A DNA stretch of 64,000 nucleotides, taken from contig NZ_FZOD01000028.1 in assembly GCF_900188345.1 (NCBI RefSeq), positions 1-64,000 of the forward strand, given 5' to 3'. The notes below the pieces were generated by a model. The model worked only from the letters and a program-made list of their open reading frames with translations, had not been told where the DNA came from and made no database searches. Positions 40,157 through 48,678 of the stretch are shown in pieces (the first letter of the stretch is position 1; each line of letters starts with the position of its first letter). Origin of the DNA: Streptosporangium subroseum (GTDB taxonomy: Bacteria; Actinomycetota; Actinomycetes; Streptosporangiales; Streptosporangiaceae). Both the position numbers and the translations under genes were made by a program.

Positions 40157-41343
40157 GCCCGGCCGGCCGCGTGGTCGGCCTGCTGCTGACCTCCCAGGCG
40201 CTGCGCGGTCTCGGGTACGGCATCGCGGCCGTCCAGCTTGGCGCGATCCTGCGGCTTGACGGCCTGACACCGGCTGAGGTCGGGCTGATGCTGGCGGCCA
40301 TCCTGGTCGGCACGCTCGCCGCCAGCTTGGCACTGGCGCGGTGGGGCGACCGTGCCGGTCGCCGCCGGACCTACGCCGCCTTGTACGGGGCGTTGGTGTG
40401 CGCGGGGATCGTCATCGCGTTCGGCGCGCCCCCTTGGCTGCTGGCGGTGGTGGCCATGACCGGCGCGCTGTCGGTGGAGGTGATGGAGTCCGGGCCGTTC
40501 ACCACGCTGGAACAGGTCATGCTGGCCAGCACCGGGCGTCCGCAGCGCGAGCTGGTGCGGGGGTTTGGCCTGTACAACGCGGTCGCCGCCGTGGCCGGGA
40601 CGGTGGGTGCGTTGCTTGGTGCGTTGCCGGCGGATCGGCGGCTGCTCGGTGGGGTCCTGGCCGTTGTGGGGGCGGCCGGGGTGGTGCTGGCTGCCCGGTT
40701 GCCCGCGAGCGTCGAAGCGCCCGCCGCGCAACCGGGGCTGCCGCGCAGCCGGATGCTGGCCCGTTCGCGCGGACCGGTGGCGCGGCTGGCCGCGCTGTTC
40801 GCCGTCGACAGCCTCGCCGGGGGTTTCGTGGTGCAGGCCTACCTCGGCTACTGGCTCAGCCTGCGCTACGGCGCCACCACGCAGACCATCGGCATCACCT
40901 TCGCCGTGCTCGGAGTGTTGCAGACCGCGTCCCTGCTGGCCGCCCCTCTGGTGGCGGCGAGGGTAGGGCTGCTGCGCACGATGGTGTTCACCCACATCCC
41001 GTCCAACCTGCTGCTGGCAGCCGTCCCGTTCGCGCCCGGCTTGGGCGGGGCGATCGCGCTGCTGATGGCGCGGGCCTGCCTGTCGCAGATGGACGTGCCC
41101 ACCCGGCAGGCCTACGTGATGGCTCTGGTTCCCGCCGATGAGCGGACCGCGGCCGCGGCCGTCACCAACACCGCCCGCTACCTCACCCGACCCGCTGGGC
41201 CCGCCCTGGCCGGACTGATGCTGCCTTTCGGGCTGGCGCTCCCGTTCGTCATCGCGGGCGCCGTCAAGACCGCCTACGACCTGACCCTGTGGCGGATCTT
41301 CCGATCCGTCCGCCTGCCCGCCGACCAGCACTCCTCCCGATAG
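40153..41343 (+). CDS. MFS transporter in the chromate operon
   Basis: 396 residues, about 12 transmembrane helices: VVGLLLTSQALRGLGYGIAA at the start, ARWGDRAGRRRTYAALYGAL (MFS A-motif) and RACLSQMDVPTRQAYVMALV later. Its position between chrB and chrA (ATGA overlap upstream, 9 bases to chrA downstream) implies a role in chromate or sulfate handling; this is a frequent actinobacterial arrangement. Exact substrate is unknown. A very long minus-strand ORF across this area is an antisense artefact. Confidence 0.87.
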   Translation: MSPAGRVVGLLLTSQALRGLGYGIAAVQLGAILRLDGLTPAEVGLMLAAILVGTLAASLALARWGDRAGRRRTYAALYGALVCAGIVIAFGAPPWLLAVVAMTGALSVEVMESGPFTTLEQVMLASTGRPQRELVRGFGLYNAVAAVAGTVGALLGALPADRRLLGGVLAVVGAAGVVLAARLPASVEAPAAQPGLPRSRMLARSRGPVARLAALFAVDSLAGGFVVQAYLGYWLSLRYGATTQTIGITFAVLGVLQTASLLAAPLVAARVGLLRTMVFTHIPSNLLLAAVPFAPGLGGAIALLMARACLSQMDVPTRQAYVMALVPADERTAAAAVTNTARYLTRPAGPALAGLMLPFGLALPFVIAGAVKTAYDLTLWRIFRSVRLPADQHSSR

Positions 41344-41352
41344 AGGCCCGTC

Positions 41353-42708
41353 ATGACGACTGAAGTCACCCGCGATGTAATTCCGTTCCGGCAGGCAGTA
41401 CGGGCCTGGTTCGGTATCTCGCTGCAGACCTTCGGCGGCCCGGCCGGGCAGATCGCCGTCATGCAGCGCACCCTGGTGGAGGAGAAACGCTGGATCGGCC
41501 AGCAGCGTTTCAACCACGCGCTCAATTACTGCATGCTGCTGCCGGGACCGGAGGCACAGCAACTGGCCATCTATGTCGGCTGGCTGCTCAACGGCACTCG
41601 CGGCGGCCTGGTGGCCGGCACGCTGTTCGTGCTGCCCGGCATGCTCGCGCTGCTCGCCCTGTCGGCGGTGTACGTGCTGTGGCAAGACACCGGCGTGGTG
41701 ACCGCCCTGTTCGCCGGGATCGCCCCAGCGGTCCTGGCAATCGTCGCCCAAGCCGTCATTCGGGTCGCCAAGCGCTCGCTGACCCACCCGCTGTTCGTCG
41801 CCGTCGCGGTGGCCGCATTCGGCGCGCTGACGCTGTTCAGGGCGCCGTTCCCGATCGTGATCGCCGTCGCCGCCCTCATCGGCTGGACGGTGCACAAGCT
41901 GGCCCCGCAGGTCCTCACGAAAGGCAACGGGCACGGCGGCGACGGCGGCCCGGCCCCGCTGATCCCCGACGACGCCCTGCACCACGCCCAGCCCAGCTGG
42001 CGCTCGGCAGGCAAGATCCTCGCCGTGGGGCTGCTCGCCTGGTGGCTGCCGGTGGGCGCGGTGGCGCTCTTCCTCGGCACCGACAGCGTGTTCACCACCC
42101 AGGGATTGTTCTTCTCCGGCACCGCACTGGTCACCTTCGGCGGCGCGTACGCGGTCCTGGCGTTCGTCGCCCAGCGGGCCGTGGAGGTCTACGGCTGGCT
42201 GAGCCCGGCAGAGATGGTGCGCGGACTGGCCCTGGCCGAGACCACGCCGGGCCCGCTCATCATGGTGGTGCAGTTCGTCGCCTTCCTCGGCGCCTACCGC
42301 GACCCCGGAGTCCTGGCCCCGTGGGCTGGCGCACTGCTGGGGGCGTTGCTGACCACCTGGGTGACGTTCGTGCCGTGCTTCCTGTTCATCTTCCTCGGCG
42401 CCCCCTACGTGGAGCGGCTGCGGCACAACGCGGCCATCAGCGCGGCGCTGACCGGCATCACCGCCTCCGTGGTGGGTGTCATCGCCAACCTGGCGCTCTA
42501 CTTCGCCGAGCACACCCTGTTCGGGCGCACCTTCACCTGGGTGTGGGGCCCGTTCAACATCCAGCTTCCTGACCTGGGCACGCTCAGCGCCGTCGCTGCG
42601 GCGATCACCGTGGCCGCGCTCGTGATGACATTCGTCCTGAAGTGGCCGATGCTACGCATCCTCGGCATCTGCGCCCTGCTCGGCATCGGCACGATCCTGC
42701 TGCCGTAA
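41353..42708 (+). CDS. chrA: Chromate transporter ChrA (two-domain)
   Basis: 451 residues with two CHR domains: FGISLQTFGGPAGQIAVMQR and NYCMLLPGPEAQQLAIYVGW (N-half), GTALVTFGGAYAVLAFVAQR and ALAETTPGPLIMVVQFVAFL (C-half), each in several helices. The central loop is His/Gly/Asp-rich (NGHGGDGGPAPLIPDDALHH). It exports chromate and is preceded by its regulator genes. It differs strongly from the other copy at 15966. Confidence 0.93.
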   Translation: MTTEVTRDVIPFRQAVRAWFGISLQTFGGPAGQIAVMQRTLVEEKRWIGQQRFNHALNYCMLLPGPEAQQLAIYVGWLLNGTRGGLVAGTLFVLPGMLALLALSAVYVLWQDTGVVTALFAGIAPAVLAIVAQAVIRVAKRSLTHPLFVAVAVAAFGALTLFRAPFPIVIAVAALIGWTVHKLAPQVLTKGNGHGGDGGPAPLIPDDALHHAQPSWRSAGKILAVGLLAWWLPVGAVALFLGTDSVFTTQGLFFSGTALVTFGGAYAVLAFVAQRAVEVYGWLSPAEMVRGLALAETTPGPLIMVVQFVAFLGAYRDPGVLAPWAGALLGALLTTWVTFVPCFLFIFLGAPYVERLRHNAAISAALTGITASVVGVIANLALYFAEHTLFGRTFTWVWGPFNIQLPDLGTLSAVAAAITVAALVMTFVLKWPMLRILGICALLGIGTILLP

Positions 42709-42823
42709 GGCTGGCCCCCGCTGCTGGGAACCGTCGCGGGAGTGCGAGATGGTAGAGATCGGCCGCGCCCACCCAAGGGCCACGGGCAGGGCGAGGGTGG
42801 CAGGGCATGGAGGGTGGCAGGGC

Positions 42824-43639
42824 ATGAGCACCGACGAAGCCGCCATGCCCGCCCGCGCGGTGCGCTCGCTGCCACTGGCGTTTGCCGCCGGCGCGGCGGT
42901 GGGCGTGCTGGGCGGGATGATCGGCCTGGGCGGTGCCGAGTTCCGGCTGCCGCTACTGATCAGCCTGTTCGGATTCACCGCCCTGGCCGCGGTCATCGTC
43001 AACAAGGCGATGAGTCTGATCGTGGTGCTCACCGCGCTGCCCGCCCGACTGGCCGCCGTCCCCCTCGCCGAGCTGGCCACACACTGGACCGTCGCGGTCA
43101 ACCTGCTGGCCGGCAGCCTGATCGGCGCCTGGGCGGGCGCCTCCTGGGCGGTGAGGATGCGCCCCACCACGCTGTACAAGGTGCTGGCGGCCCTGATGGT
43201 AGGCATGGCCGCGGCGCTGGTCCTCACCCACACCGCCACCCTGTCCACCCTGACCCTGCCCGGCCCGGCACAGACGATCGCCGGGGCCGCGGCCGGATTC
43301 GGCATCGGCGTGGTGGCCGCCATCATGGGCGTGGCCGGCGGCGAGCTGCTGATCCCCACGATCGTGCTGCTGTACGCCGTCGACATCAAGACCGCTGGCA
43401 GCTTGTCCCTAGTCGTCTCCCTGCCTACCATGCTGGTCGCCTTCGCCCGCTACAGTCGCGACGGCAGCTTCGCTGTCCTGGGCGCCAACCTCCGCTTCGT
43501 CGCCGTCATGGCCGCCGGCTCCATCACCGGCGCTCTGCTCGGCGGACTGCTGCTCGGCGTCATCCCGGACCTGGTCCTCATCCCCATCCTGGCCATCGTC
43601 TTGCTGATCTCAGCCATCAAGATGGCCCGCCACACCTGA
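42824..43639 (+). CDS. TSUP (TauE/SafE) family anion transporter
   Basis: 271 residues from ATG 42824 (GGAGGG 10-15 bases upstream); a longer frame from 42749 lacks family content. LAFAAGAAVGVLGGMIGLGG and AGFGIGVVAAIMGVAGGELL are the two glycine-rich repeats of the TSUP family, with eight or so helices. TSUP proteins carry sulfite, sulfonates or other anions. Following chrA it is likely part of the chromate/sulfate response, and it ends the operon. Confidence 0.87.
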   Translation: MSTDEAAMPARAVRSLPLAFAAGAAVGVLGGMIGLGGAEFRLPLLISLFGFTALAAVIVNKAMSLIVVLTALPARLAAVPLAELATHWTVAVNLLAGSLIGAWAGASWAVRMRPTTLYKVLAALMVGMAAALVLTHTATLSTLTLPGPAQTIAGAAAGFGIGVVAAIMGVAGGELLIPTIVLLYAVDIKTAGSLSLVVSLPTMLVAFARYSRDGSFAVLGANLRFVAVMAAGSITGALLGGLLLGVIPDLVLIPILAIVLLISAIKMARHT

Positions 43640-43787
43640 CGTCGGCGCCACCTACTTGCCTAACGTGGCTTAACGACCTTCAAGTGGCTGACCAGCCAGT
43701 TCGCTTGACAACCTCAGATAACGAAGGGCAACTCCGCCCGTGTCGGCTCGCTAACGCCACTGACCGTTCCGTTGTCGATCTACGCCC

Positions 43788-44042
43788 CTACACCGACGGG
43801 ACAAGGACGACGAACCGCATGCCGTCCACGGAGGCGACCAGGCCGCCGCCCCATGCCTGCGCGAGCGGAATCGACGCCTGGTAGTCGATCAGGGTGGCGT
43901 TCGCGGCCCGGTACGTCGCGAGCCGCAGATAGGTCTGGTCGACGTGCGACAGACGGCTGTACTTCAGCGCGTCCCCGGAGCCGATGACCGGGGTGTAGCC
44001 GACGTTGCACCCGTGCGCCATCAGCGGCTCGGCGATATCCCC
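43788..44042 (-). pseudogene. Tn3-family transposase C-terminal fragment
   Basis: The frame MAHGCNVGYTPVIGSGDALK, YSRLSHVDQTYLRLATYRAA, NATLIDYQASIPLAQAWGGG and LVASVDGMRFVV matches the catalytic-domain region of Tn3 transposases (usual ...ADGCNxG...HVDQxYLRxxTxxAANAxLIDxQAxIPLAxxWGGGxxASxDGxRFVVP). About 80 residues remain; the end is fused to the ketopantoate reductase-like tail. It cannot be the same copy as 3092-3463, which carries the other end and the other strand. Confidence 0.7.
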
Positions 44043-45022
44043 GACATCCCCGCTCTCCCCGACGGCGGCGTCACCTCGCGGGCGAAGCTCGGTTCCGCCG
44101 CCTCCAGTCGCGGTACCGCGACCCCCAACCGGCGTGCTTCCGCCAGGGTGTCTCGGCAGATCTCACGCGGCTCCTCGGCCTCGGGGTCGGAGTGCGCCTC
44201 AAAATTCACGCGCGCCGGCGCGAAATGAGTGAGCAGCCAGGCGAGCGCGGGGGCCGTCAGCCAGGTGGGCGCACGGAACGGTAGCACACCGCCCCGGTGA
44301 CGTCGCAGGTCAACGCCGCGCGCCTTGAGGAGCGGCAGCAGCTCACGGCCAGCCAGCAGCCCCTCGCGCAGGTCGCCCGTTGCCCCGGCCAGCTTGGACA
44401 AGGAACCCAGCCGCAGGCCCTGCGAGAACAGGCCGGCATCCGACACGAAATGGACCCACAGCCAGCCGCGGAAGTCAGGTTGTTCCTTAAGCCGGAGCCC
44501 GGCCTCGCGAAACGCCTGGCGCACGGCCCGCTCACGTTCGGTCGGCGGCTGGCCGAAGGTGCCGAAGATGACCGACGGCAGCAGCGCCCCACGGAGCACG
44601 CCGTCCGCGCCGAAACCTCCACCGGCCTGGGGAAAGCCCCAGGCGATCTGGTCGACAGGGAGTGCGCCGATCGCGGTCAGCGGCTCGGTCCAGATGTTGC
44701 CGAAGACCAGCACCGTGGCCTGGCCGACACGTGGGGACAGGAAGGCCGTCGCCTCCGCGAGGCGGTGGTGCGGCACGCTCAGCACGATCAGGTCGAAGTC
44801 GTGGTCTGGCTCCAGCGCCTCGCGGTAGCGCACCGGCCATTTCTGGACGACGCGCTGCCCCCACACCCGGCGCCGCATATCGAACAGGTCGAGGTCCACT
44901 GCGTCTCCGTACGTCGCCGTGCGGCCCGGCCGGACGTAGAACTCGACGTCATGTCCCGCCTGGTGCAGGGCCCAGCCGTACATGGTGGCGATCACGCCTC
45001 GGCCGAACATCAGGATCTTCAC
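44021..45022 (-). CDS. Ketopantoate reductase-like (ApbA/PanE fold) oxidoreductase
   Basis: 333 residues: MKILMFGRGVIATMYGWALH (Rossmann GxGxxG-like, with R-G-V-I-A), ALHQAGHDVEFYVRPGRTA and VPHHRLAEATAFLSPRVGQA. The C-terminal helical domain includes HFVSDAGLFSQGLRLGSLSK. The C-terminus overlaps the Tn3 relic (…MSGISPSR), so the last few residues may be foreign. It is divergent from a TetR gene, with a strong promoter/operator between. It is probably an NADPH-dependent reductase of 2-oxo acids or aldehydes rather than the essential PanE. Confidence 0.83.
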   Translation of the reverse strand: MKILMFGRGVIATMYGWALHQAGHDVEFYVRPGRTATYGDAVDLDLFDMRRRVWGQRVVQKWPVRYREALEPDHDFDLIVLSVPHHRLAEATAFLSPRVGQATVLVFGNIWTEPLTAIGALPVDQIAWGFPQAGGGFGADGVLRGALLPSVIFGTFGQPPTERERAVRQAFREAGLRLKEQPDFRGWLWVHFVSDAGLFSQGLRLGSLSKLAGATGDLREGLLAGRELLPLLKARGVDLRRHRGGVLPFRAPTWLTAPALAWLLTHFAPARVNFEAHSDPEAEEPREICRDTLAEARRLGVAVPRLEAAEPSFAREVTPPSGRAGMSGISPSR

Positions 45023-45049
45023 GCTGCACCTCGTGGGGTACGATCGATT

Positions 45050-45099
45050 TGGAGACCATCTCCACTTCCCAAAATATGGAGGTCATCTCCATTTGTCAA
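45050..45099. promoter_or_regulatory. Divergent promoter with two TetR-type operators
   Basis: On the minus strand TTGACA (45099-45094), a 17-base spacer and TATTTT (45076-45071) make a near-consensus promoter for the reductase. Two dyads, TGGAGA-CCA-TCTCCA (45050-45064) and ATGGAG-GTCAT-CTCCAT (45076-45092), are centred 27 bp apart; the second fills the spacer. Confidence 0.75.
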
Positions 45100-45112
45100 C
45101 GCGAGGTAGTGC

Positions 45113-45739
45113 ATGACCGCCGACAAGCCGCTGCGCGCCGACGCCCGGCGCAACCGCGAGGCCTTGCTCGCCAAGGCCCGGGAGGTCTTCGACGCCGGAG
45201 GCTTCTTCGACCTGCGCTTCGATGATTTCGCCCGCCTGGCCGGTGTGGGCACCGGAACGCTGTACCGCCACTTCCCCACACGGGAGGCGCTGGCCGAGGC
45301 GGTCTATCACGAGGAGGTCGCCACGCTGTGTGACCGCGCCCGCCAGTTGCAGGCCACGCTGCCCGCGGAGGAGGCCTTGGCGACCTTCCTGCGTGGCATG
45401 GTCGGCTACATGGATGCCCACCAGGGCCTCGCCCGGACGCTGGCCACGCTCATGGCCACCGGCTCGGGTGCGCTCGCCGAGGGTAGTCGGGCGCTGGAGC
45501 AGGCTGTCACCGACCTGGTGGCCGCCGCCGTGAAGGACGGCGCCGTCCGCGACGACGTGGGTGCCGGTGCCGTCATGATGGCACTGCATGGCATCGGTGC
45601 GGCCCATGACCGCCCCGGTTGGCGGGCCGAGGCCGACGGTGTCATCACCCTCGTGCTGGACGGGCTGCGCCGGTCGCACTCAGTCAACGGTCAGCGCGAG
45701 CACGAGCACGAGCAGGAGAATGTCGGTGAGTTGAAGTGA
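45113..45739 (+). CDS. TetR-family regulator divergent from the reductase
   Basis: 208 residues from ATG 45113 (GAGGTAG upstream). N-terminal RADARRNREALLAKAREVFD and the helix-turn-helix RFDDFARLAGVGTGTLYRHF (about residues 36-55). The ligand domain is in the same group as those at 12739 and 14247. The last residues (REHEHEQENVGELK) look like a non-family tail. The GGAGA-type dyads upstream are its likely operators. Confidence 0.87.
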   Translation: MTADKPLRADARRNREALLAKAREVFDAGGFFDLRFDDFARLAGVGTGTLYRHFPTREALAEAVYHEEVATLCDRARQLQATLPAEEALATFLRGMVGYMDAHQGLARTLATLMATGSGALAEGSRALEQAVTDLVAAAVKDGAVRDDVGAGAVMMALHGIGAAHDRPGWRAEADGVITLVLDGLRRSHSVNGQREHEHEQENVGELK

Positions 45740-45812
45740 GAATGCCTTTCTGACCGGGGAAAATGGGACTTGTCTAGGGTTCCGTTTTCACTGTCGGGAA
45801 GGCATCCCGTAG

Positions 45813-45980
45813 ATGCAATTCAAGCACGCTCCCCAGGCGGTGTCGGTAGCGTTCGATAGCGAGCGTGAGCGGTGTTTGCCCAGGTCGGCTTGCCTGAGAA
45901 GGGCTCTTCATCAACTCGGCCGGGAATGCCCGGTCACGTACAGCTACATGGCGGCTTGGGCCATCTTCGGGAGGAGGACG
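45813..45980 (+). pseudogene. IS1380-family transposase N-terminal scrap
   Basis: ATG 45813 begins MQFKHAPQAVSVAFDSERE, resembling the start of IS1380 transposases (MxxSHxxxAVSVAFDxPNLV). After that the frame is unlike the family, and a frame change follows. The preceding CTGACCGGGGAAAATGGG may be an IS end. No inverted partner was found. Confidence 0.4.
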
Positions 45981-46034
45981 CCGTGACCAACTGCTCCTAC
46001 GTTGTCTGCTGCGCCGCTCGATCGCGAGTGCCGG

Positions 46035-46314
46035 CCGGTTGGGGGAGAGCTTTCACGGTGCTGATTCCTGCGGGTGCTGGAGGAGTGCGCCAGGCCGTCA
46101 GCTCGCTTGTCCTACAGCGGGCACGGCTGATAACTGGGGCAGGGGAGTGGAAGGTGATCCGGCGAGGATACCTGTGGCCGAGTTGGCGTCGCCTGCGATC
46201 CGCAGGCTCTTGGTTCGGAGCAGAAAAGCGCCATCGGGTTTCCTGTGGTGTGGTTGAACAAAGTCCCCTTATTAATCTACATTGTAAAGGCGCTGGATTG
46301 ATTTCAAGATCATT
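46035..46314. repeat. Long diverged repeat, copy B
   Basis: Partner of copy A (38480-38775). The strongest conservation is at 46248-46263, 46269-46292 and 46303-46314, identical to copy A, with a five-base variable gap. The minus-strand translation PDGAFLLRTKSLRIAGDANS then ATGILAG aligns with copy A's ORF, but no start codon is in this frame, so copy B is probably decayed. Confidence 0.75.
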
Positions 46315-46354
46315 AACAACAAAAAGGCCTAAAGACCTCTAGAAACAACAGAGC

Positions 46355-46720
46355 TATCGCTGTAGATCTTCGGCGTGTAGGGAGATGCGCGCCATGAGCT
46401 GATTCAGGTCGGGGTCGATCAGGTCCTTGCTGGTGATGGGTTAGAGGGTCTGCGGCGACCTGGGGCTGAGCTTGGCCATGAGCGCTCGGAGGGCTCCTTC
46501 GCCGCCTGGTTATCTTCTTGGCCCACAGGAGGAAGTGCTGATCTTGTCGTAGTGAGGCGTCGGTGTCGGCCTCGCCGCGGAGCATCTCCGCGATGGTGGG
46601 GTATCGGGAAGCGATGGTTGCTAGCGCTGACATGACGTGGCGGCGTTGCTCGCTTTCTTGCTCGGCCAGATGGGCTTGCCAGACCTGGACCGCCGCGACG
46701 GGTAGCAGGGCTGCGGCGGT
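46355..46720 (-). pseudogene. Frameshifted minus-strand gene, unknown family
   Basis: One minus-strand frame gives MSALATIASRYPTIAEMLRG, EADTDASLRQDQHFLLWAKK; another gives SKDLIDPDLNQLMARISLHA-EDLQR before a TAG at about 46363. Together they look like the C-terminal half of one protein with a frameshift near 46510. I do not recognise it. It is flanked by an IS21 scrap and repeat B. Confidence 0.4.
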
Positions 46721-46821
46721 GCAGCACGTTCCCGCGCCACATCAGCAAGAGCTGGCTTTGACCCCGGCGCGGTGCCGTCCCCGCCATCGGCGACGACCGC
46801 ACGAACCGCCCGGCGAGGCTG

Positions 46822-47091
46822 TCATACCGGTGTGGAGACCAGCGGGGCGTCCCTGCGCTGCTGACGACGGGCCAAGGGGGCCAGCATGCGCTGGACGATG
46901 AAGTACTCGGCTACGAGGACGTTACCCAGGATGGACGCCCATACGGCGGTGGTATAGGCTCCGGCCCGGCGCAGTGCGACGTAGCGCCGGACCGTGTGAT
47001 GATCGCAGCCGACGAGTTCGGCGGCTTTGTGGTAGCTGCCGGTCAGATCGTAGGCAGCCAGAATCTCCATGATGTCCAGGTCGGTCTTCAT
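46822..47091 (-). pseudogene. IS21-family transposase (IstA) N-terminal scrap
   Basis: MKTDLDIMEILAAYDLTGSY then HKAAELVGCDHHTVRRYVAL-RRAG is the helix-turn-helix start of the actinobacterial IS21 transposase (usual MEIVEAYDLTGSYRAAAELAGCDHHTVARYVALR). After RRAGA the sequence changes to an unrelated hydrophobic segment (YTTAVWASILGNVLVAEYF), so only about 45 residues belong to it. Confidence 0.6.
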
Positions 47092-47158
47092 CGAATCCGT
47101 CCGGCGCTCCGGGGTGCTTGCGGTAGCCGACAGCACCCCAGGCAGACCCGGACTGACG

Positions 47159-48106
47159 TCATCCGATCCGGACGATGCTCTTGCCGCGGGTCGCTCCGCC
47201 GGCGAGGTCGGCGATGGCGGTCTCGACGTCGGCCAGCTCGTATTCGGCGGTGATATCGATGCTGACCTTGCCGTTCCCGACCAGTTCCAGCGCGCGGCGT
47301 GCGCTGTCGGCGAGCCGCTCGGGGTGGGTCTGGCTGAGTAGGTTGCTGTTGTAGGTCAGCATCGACGTGCCCTGCGTCAGCAGATCGTTGACCGAGACCG
47401 AGACCGGCTCGAAGGTAGCGATGTTGCCGTAGACCACGGTCCGGCCGTGCGGGGCCAGGTGTTTCAGGTTGGCCAGCCGAGCCGGGCCGCCGATGGGGTC
47501 GAGAATCACATCGAAGTGCTCCCCGTCCAGTGCCTGGGGGAATTCTTCGCGGCTGAGCGCCTGGTCATAGCCGAGTTGCCGCGCGTAGTCGACCTGTTTC
47601 GGATTGCCCACGATGCCTACGACCCGCCCCGCACCGGCGGCCCGGGCGAACTGCCCCGCGAGCGTACCGACTCCGCCGGCTGCCGCGTGGATCAGGACGC
47701 TCTGGCCCGGTCGGACACCCGCGACAGTGTTGATCAGGTCGTAGGCGGTGGAGGTGACCCAGCCGAACGCGGCGGCGGTCCGTGAGTCCACGGTGGGCGC
47801 CGCGATCGCCAGGACCGAGGCAACGACGACGACTTCCGCGAAGCCACCTGAACTGGTCAGCGCGATGACCTGCTCATTGACACGTGCTGGATCGACGCCC
47901 TCGCCAACCGCGATGATCTGCCCGGATGCCTCGAAGCCGGGCACGAAGGGACGAGGAGTCGGGAAGTGGCCATTAAGGATGAGGACATCCCCCCACTGAA
48001 CACCCGCGTAAGCGACGCGGATCACTACTTCCCCGCGCCCAGGGGTGGGCTCGGCGATCTCGGTCACGCGCATCTGATTGTCGGTGGCGAGCACGGCAGC
48101 CTTCAT
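47159..48106 (-). CDS. MDR-family quinone oxidoreductase
   Basis: 315 residues: MKAAVLATDNQMRVTEIAEP, VPGFEASGQIIAVGEGVDP, then the NADPH motif SVLIHAAAGGVGTLAGQFAR and a final GATRGKSIVRIG. The zinc residues of alcohol dehydrogenases are absent. It reduces quinones or enones with NADPH. It is divergent from a MarR gene; AAGAAAG lies upstream of its ATG. A dyad at 48132-48145 separates them. Together they form a classic MarR/quinone-reductase module. Confidence 0.88.
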   Translation of the reverse strand: MKAAVLATDNQMRVTEIAEPTPGRGEVVIRVAYAGVQWGDVLILNGHFPTPRPFVPGFEASGQIIAVGEGVDPARVNEQVIALTSSGGFAEVVVVASVLAIAAPTVDSRTAAAFGWVTSTAYDLINTVAGVRPGQSVLIHAAAGGVGTLAGQFARAAGAGRVVGIVGNPKQVDYARQLGYDQALSREEFPQALDGEHFDVILDPIGGPARLANLKHLAPHGRTVVYGNIATFEPVSVSVNDLLTQGTSMLTYNSNLLSQTHPERLADSARRALELVGNGKVSIDITAEYELADVETAIADLAGGATRGKSIVRIG

Positions 48107-48131
48107 AATTCACAACTTTCTTGGTCGACTC

Positions 48132-48145
48132 AGTATTCTGATACT
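48132..48145. promoter_or_regulatory. MarR operator
   Basis: AGTAT-TCTG-ATACT is a perfect 5-4-5 dyad with further partial symmetry (GACTC..CGGAC outside). It sits between the two divergent start codons, 26 bp upstream of the reductase ATG and 45 bp upstream of the MarR start. Confidence 0.55.
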
Positions 48146-48189
48146 CGGACGATAGTGAGTCTCAGGAAGCTGAGTCAAGTGAGAAAGCT

Positions 48190-48678
48190 GTGACAAGTAT
48201 GGTCGAGGTGTCCGCCCAGGAATACCTATGCTCAAGGATCCGCCGCGCCGAACAGGCTCTGATGGCTCATCACGAAGCTGTCCTGCGTGCTTACGGGCTG
48301 GCCATGACCCAGTACACGGTGCTGCTCACCCTCTCCCGCGAGGAAGGCATGTCCGGCGCCCAACTGGCCCGCGCCTGCGGCGTCACCCAACAGAGCATGG
48401 CCACGGTCCTCACCGGTATGCAGGCCAAGGGCCTCATCGACCGGCAGCCATCACCCGTGCACGCCAAGGTCATGATCGCCACCCTCACCGACGTCGGCCA
48501 GCACCTCCTCGACGAGGCATACCAAGAAGTCAACGTGCTTGAAAAAGCCTTCGTCGACACGTTCACCCCGGCCGAGCACAGGCAGTTCTGCGATCTGCTC
48601 GATCGAGCCACCGAAACTCTGATCGAGCAGACCCTCCGCCCCACCAAGTCACCATCCCATCGCCCCCCATCAACCTGA
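48190..48678 (+). CDS. MarR-family regulator
   Basis: 162 residues (GTG 48190; ATG 48199 is also possible). The winged helix reads MSGAQLARACGVTQQSMATV, then LTGMQAKGLIDRQPSPVHAK with the wing, and a C-terminal helix (HRQFCDLLDRATETLIEQTL). Single Cys residues (ARACGV; QFCDLL) could serve redox sensing, but no known motif is clear. It probably represses itself and the quinone reductase through the AGTAT dyad. After it, 48679-49203 holds no gene I can support. Confidence 0.87.
   Translation: MTSMVEVSAQEYLCSRIRRAEQALMAHHEAVLRAYGLAMTQYTVLLTLSREEGMSGAQLARACGVTQQSMATVLTGMQAKGLIDRQPSPVHAKVMIATLTDVGQHLLDEAYQEVNVLEKAFVDTFTPAEHRQFCDLLDRATETLIEQTLRPTKSPSHRPPST

Noticed and set aside
39928..42513. An 861-codon minus-strand open frame opposite chrB-C, MFS and chrA.
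   Set aside because: Its translation is Gly/Arg/His/Gln-rich and has no family features, while all three plus-strand genes are clear. High-GC antisense frames often stay open.
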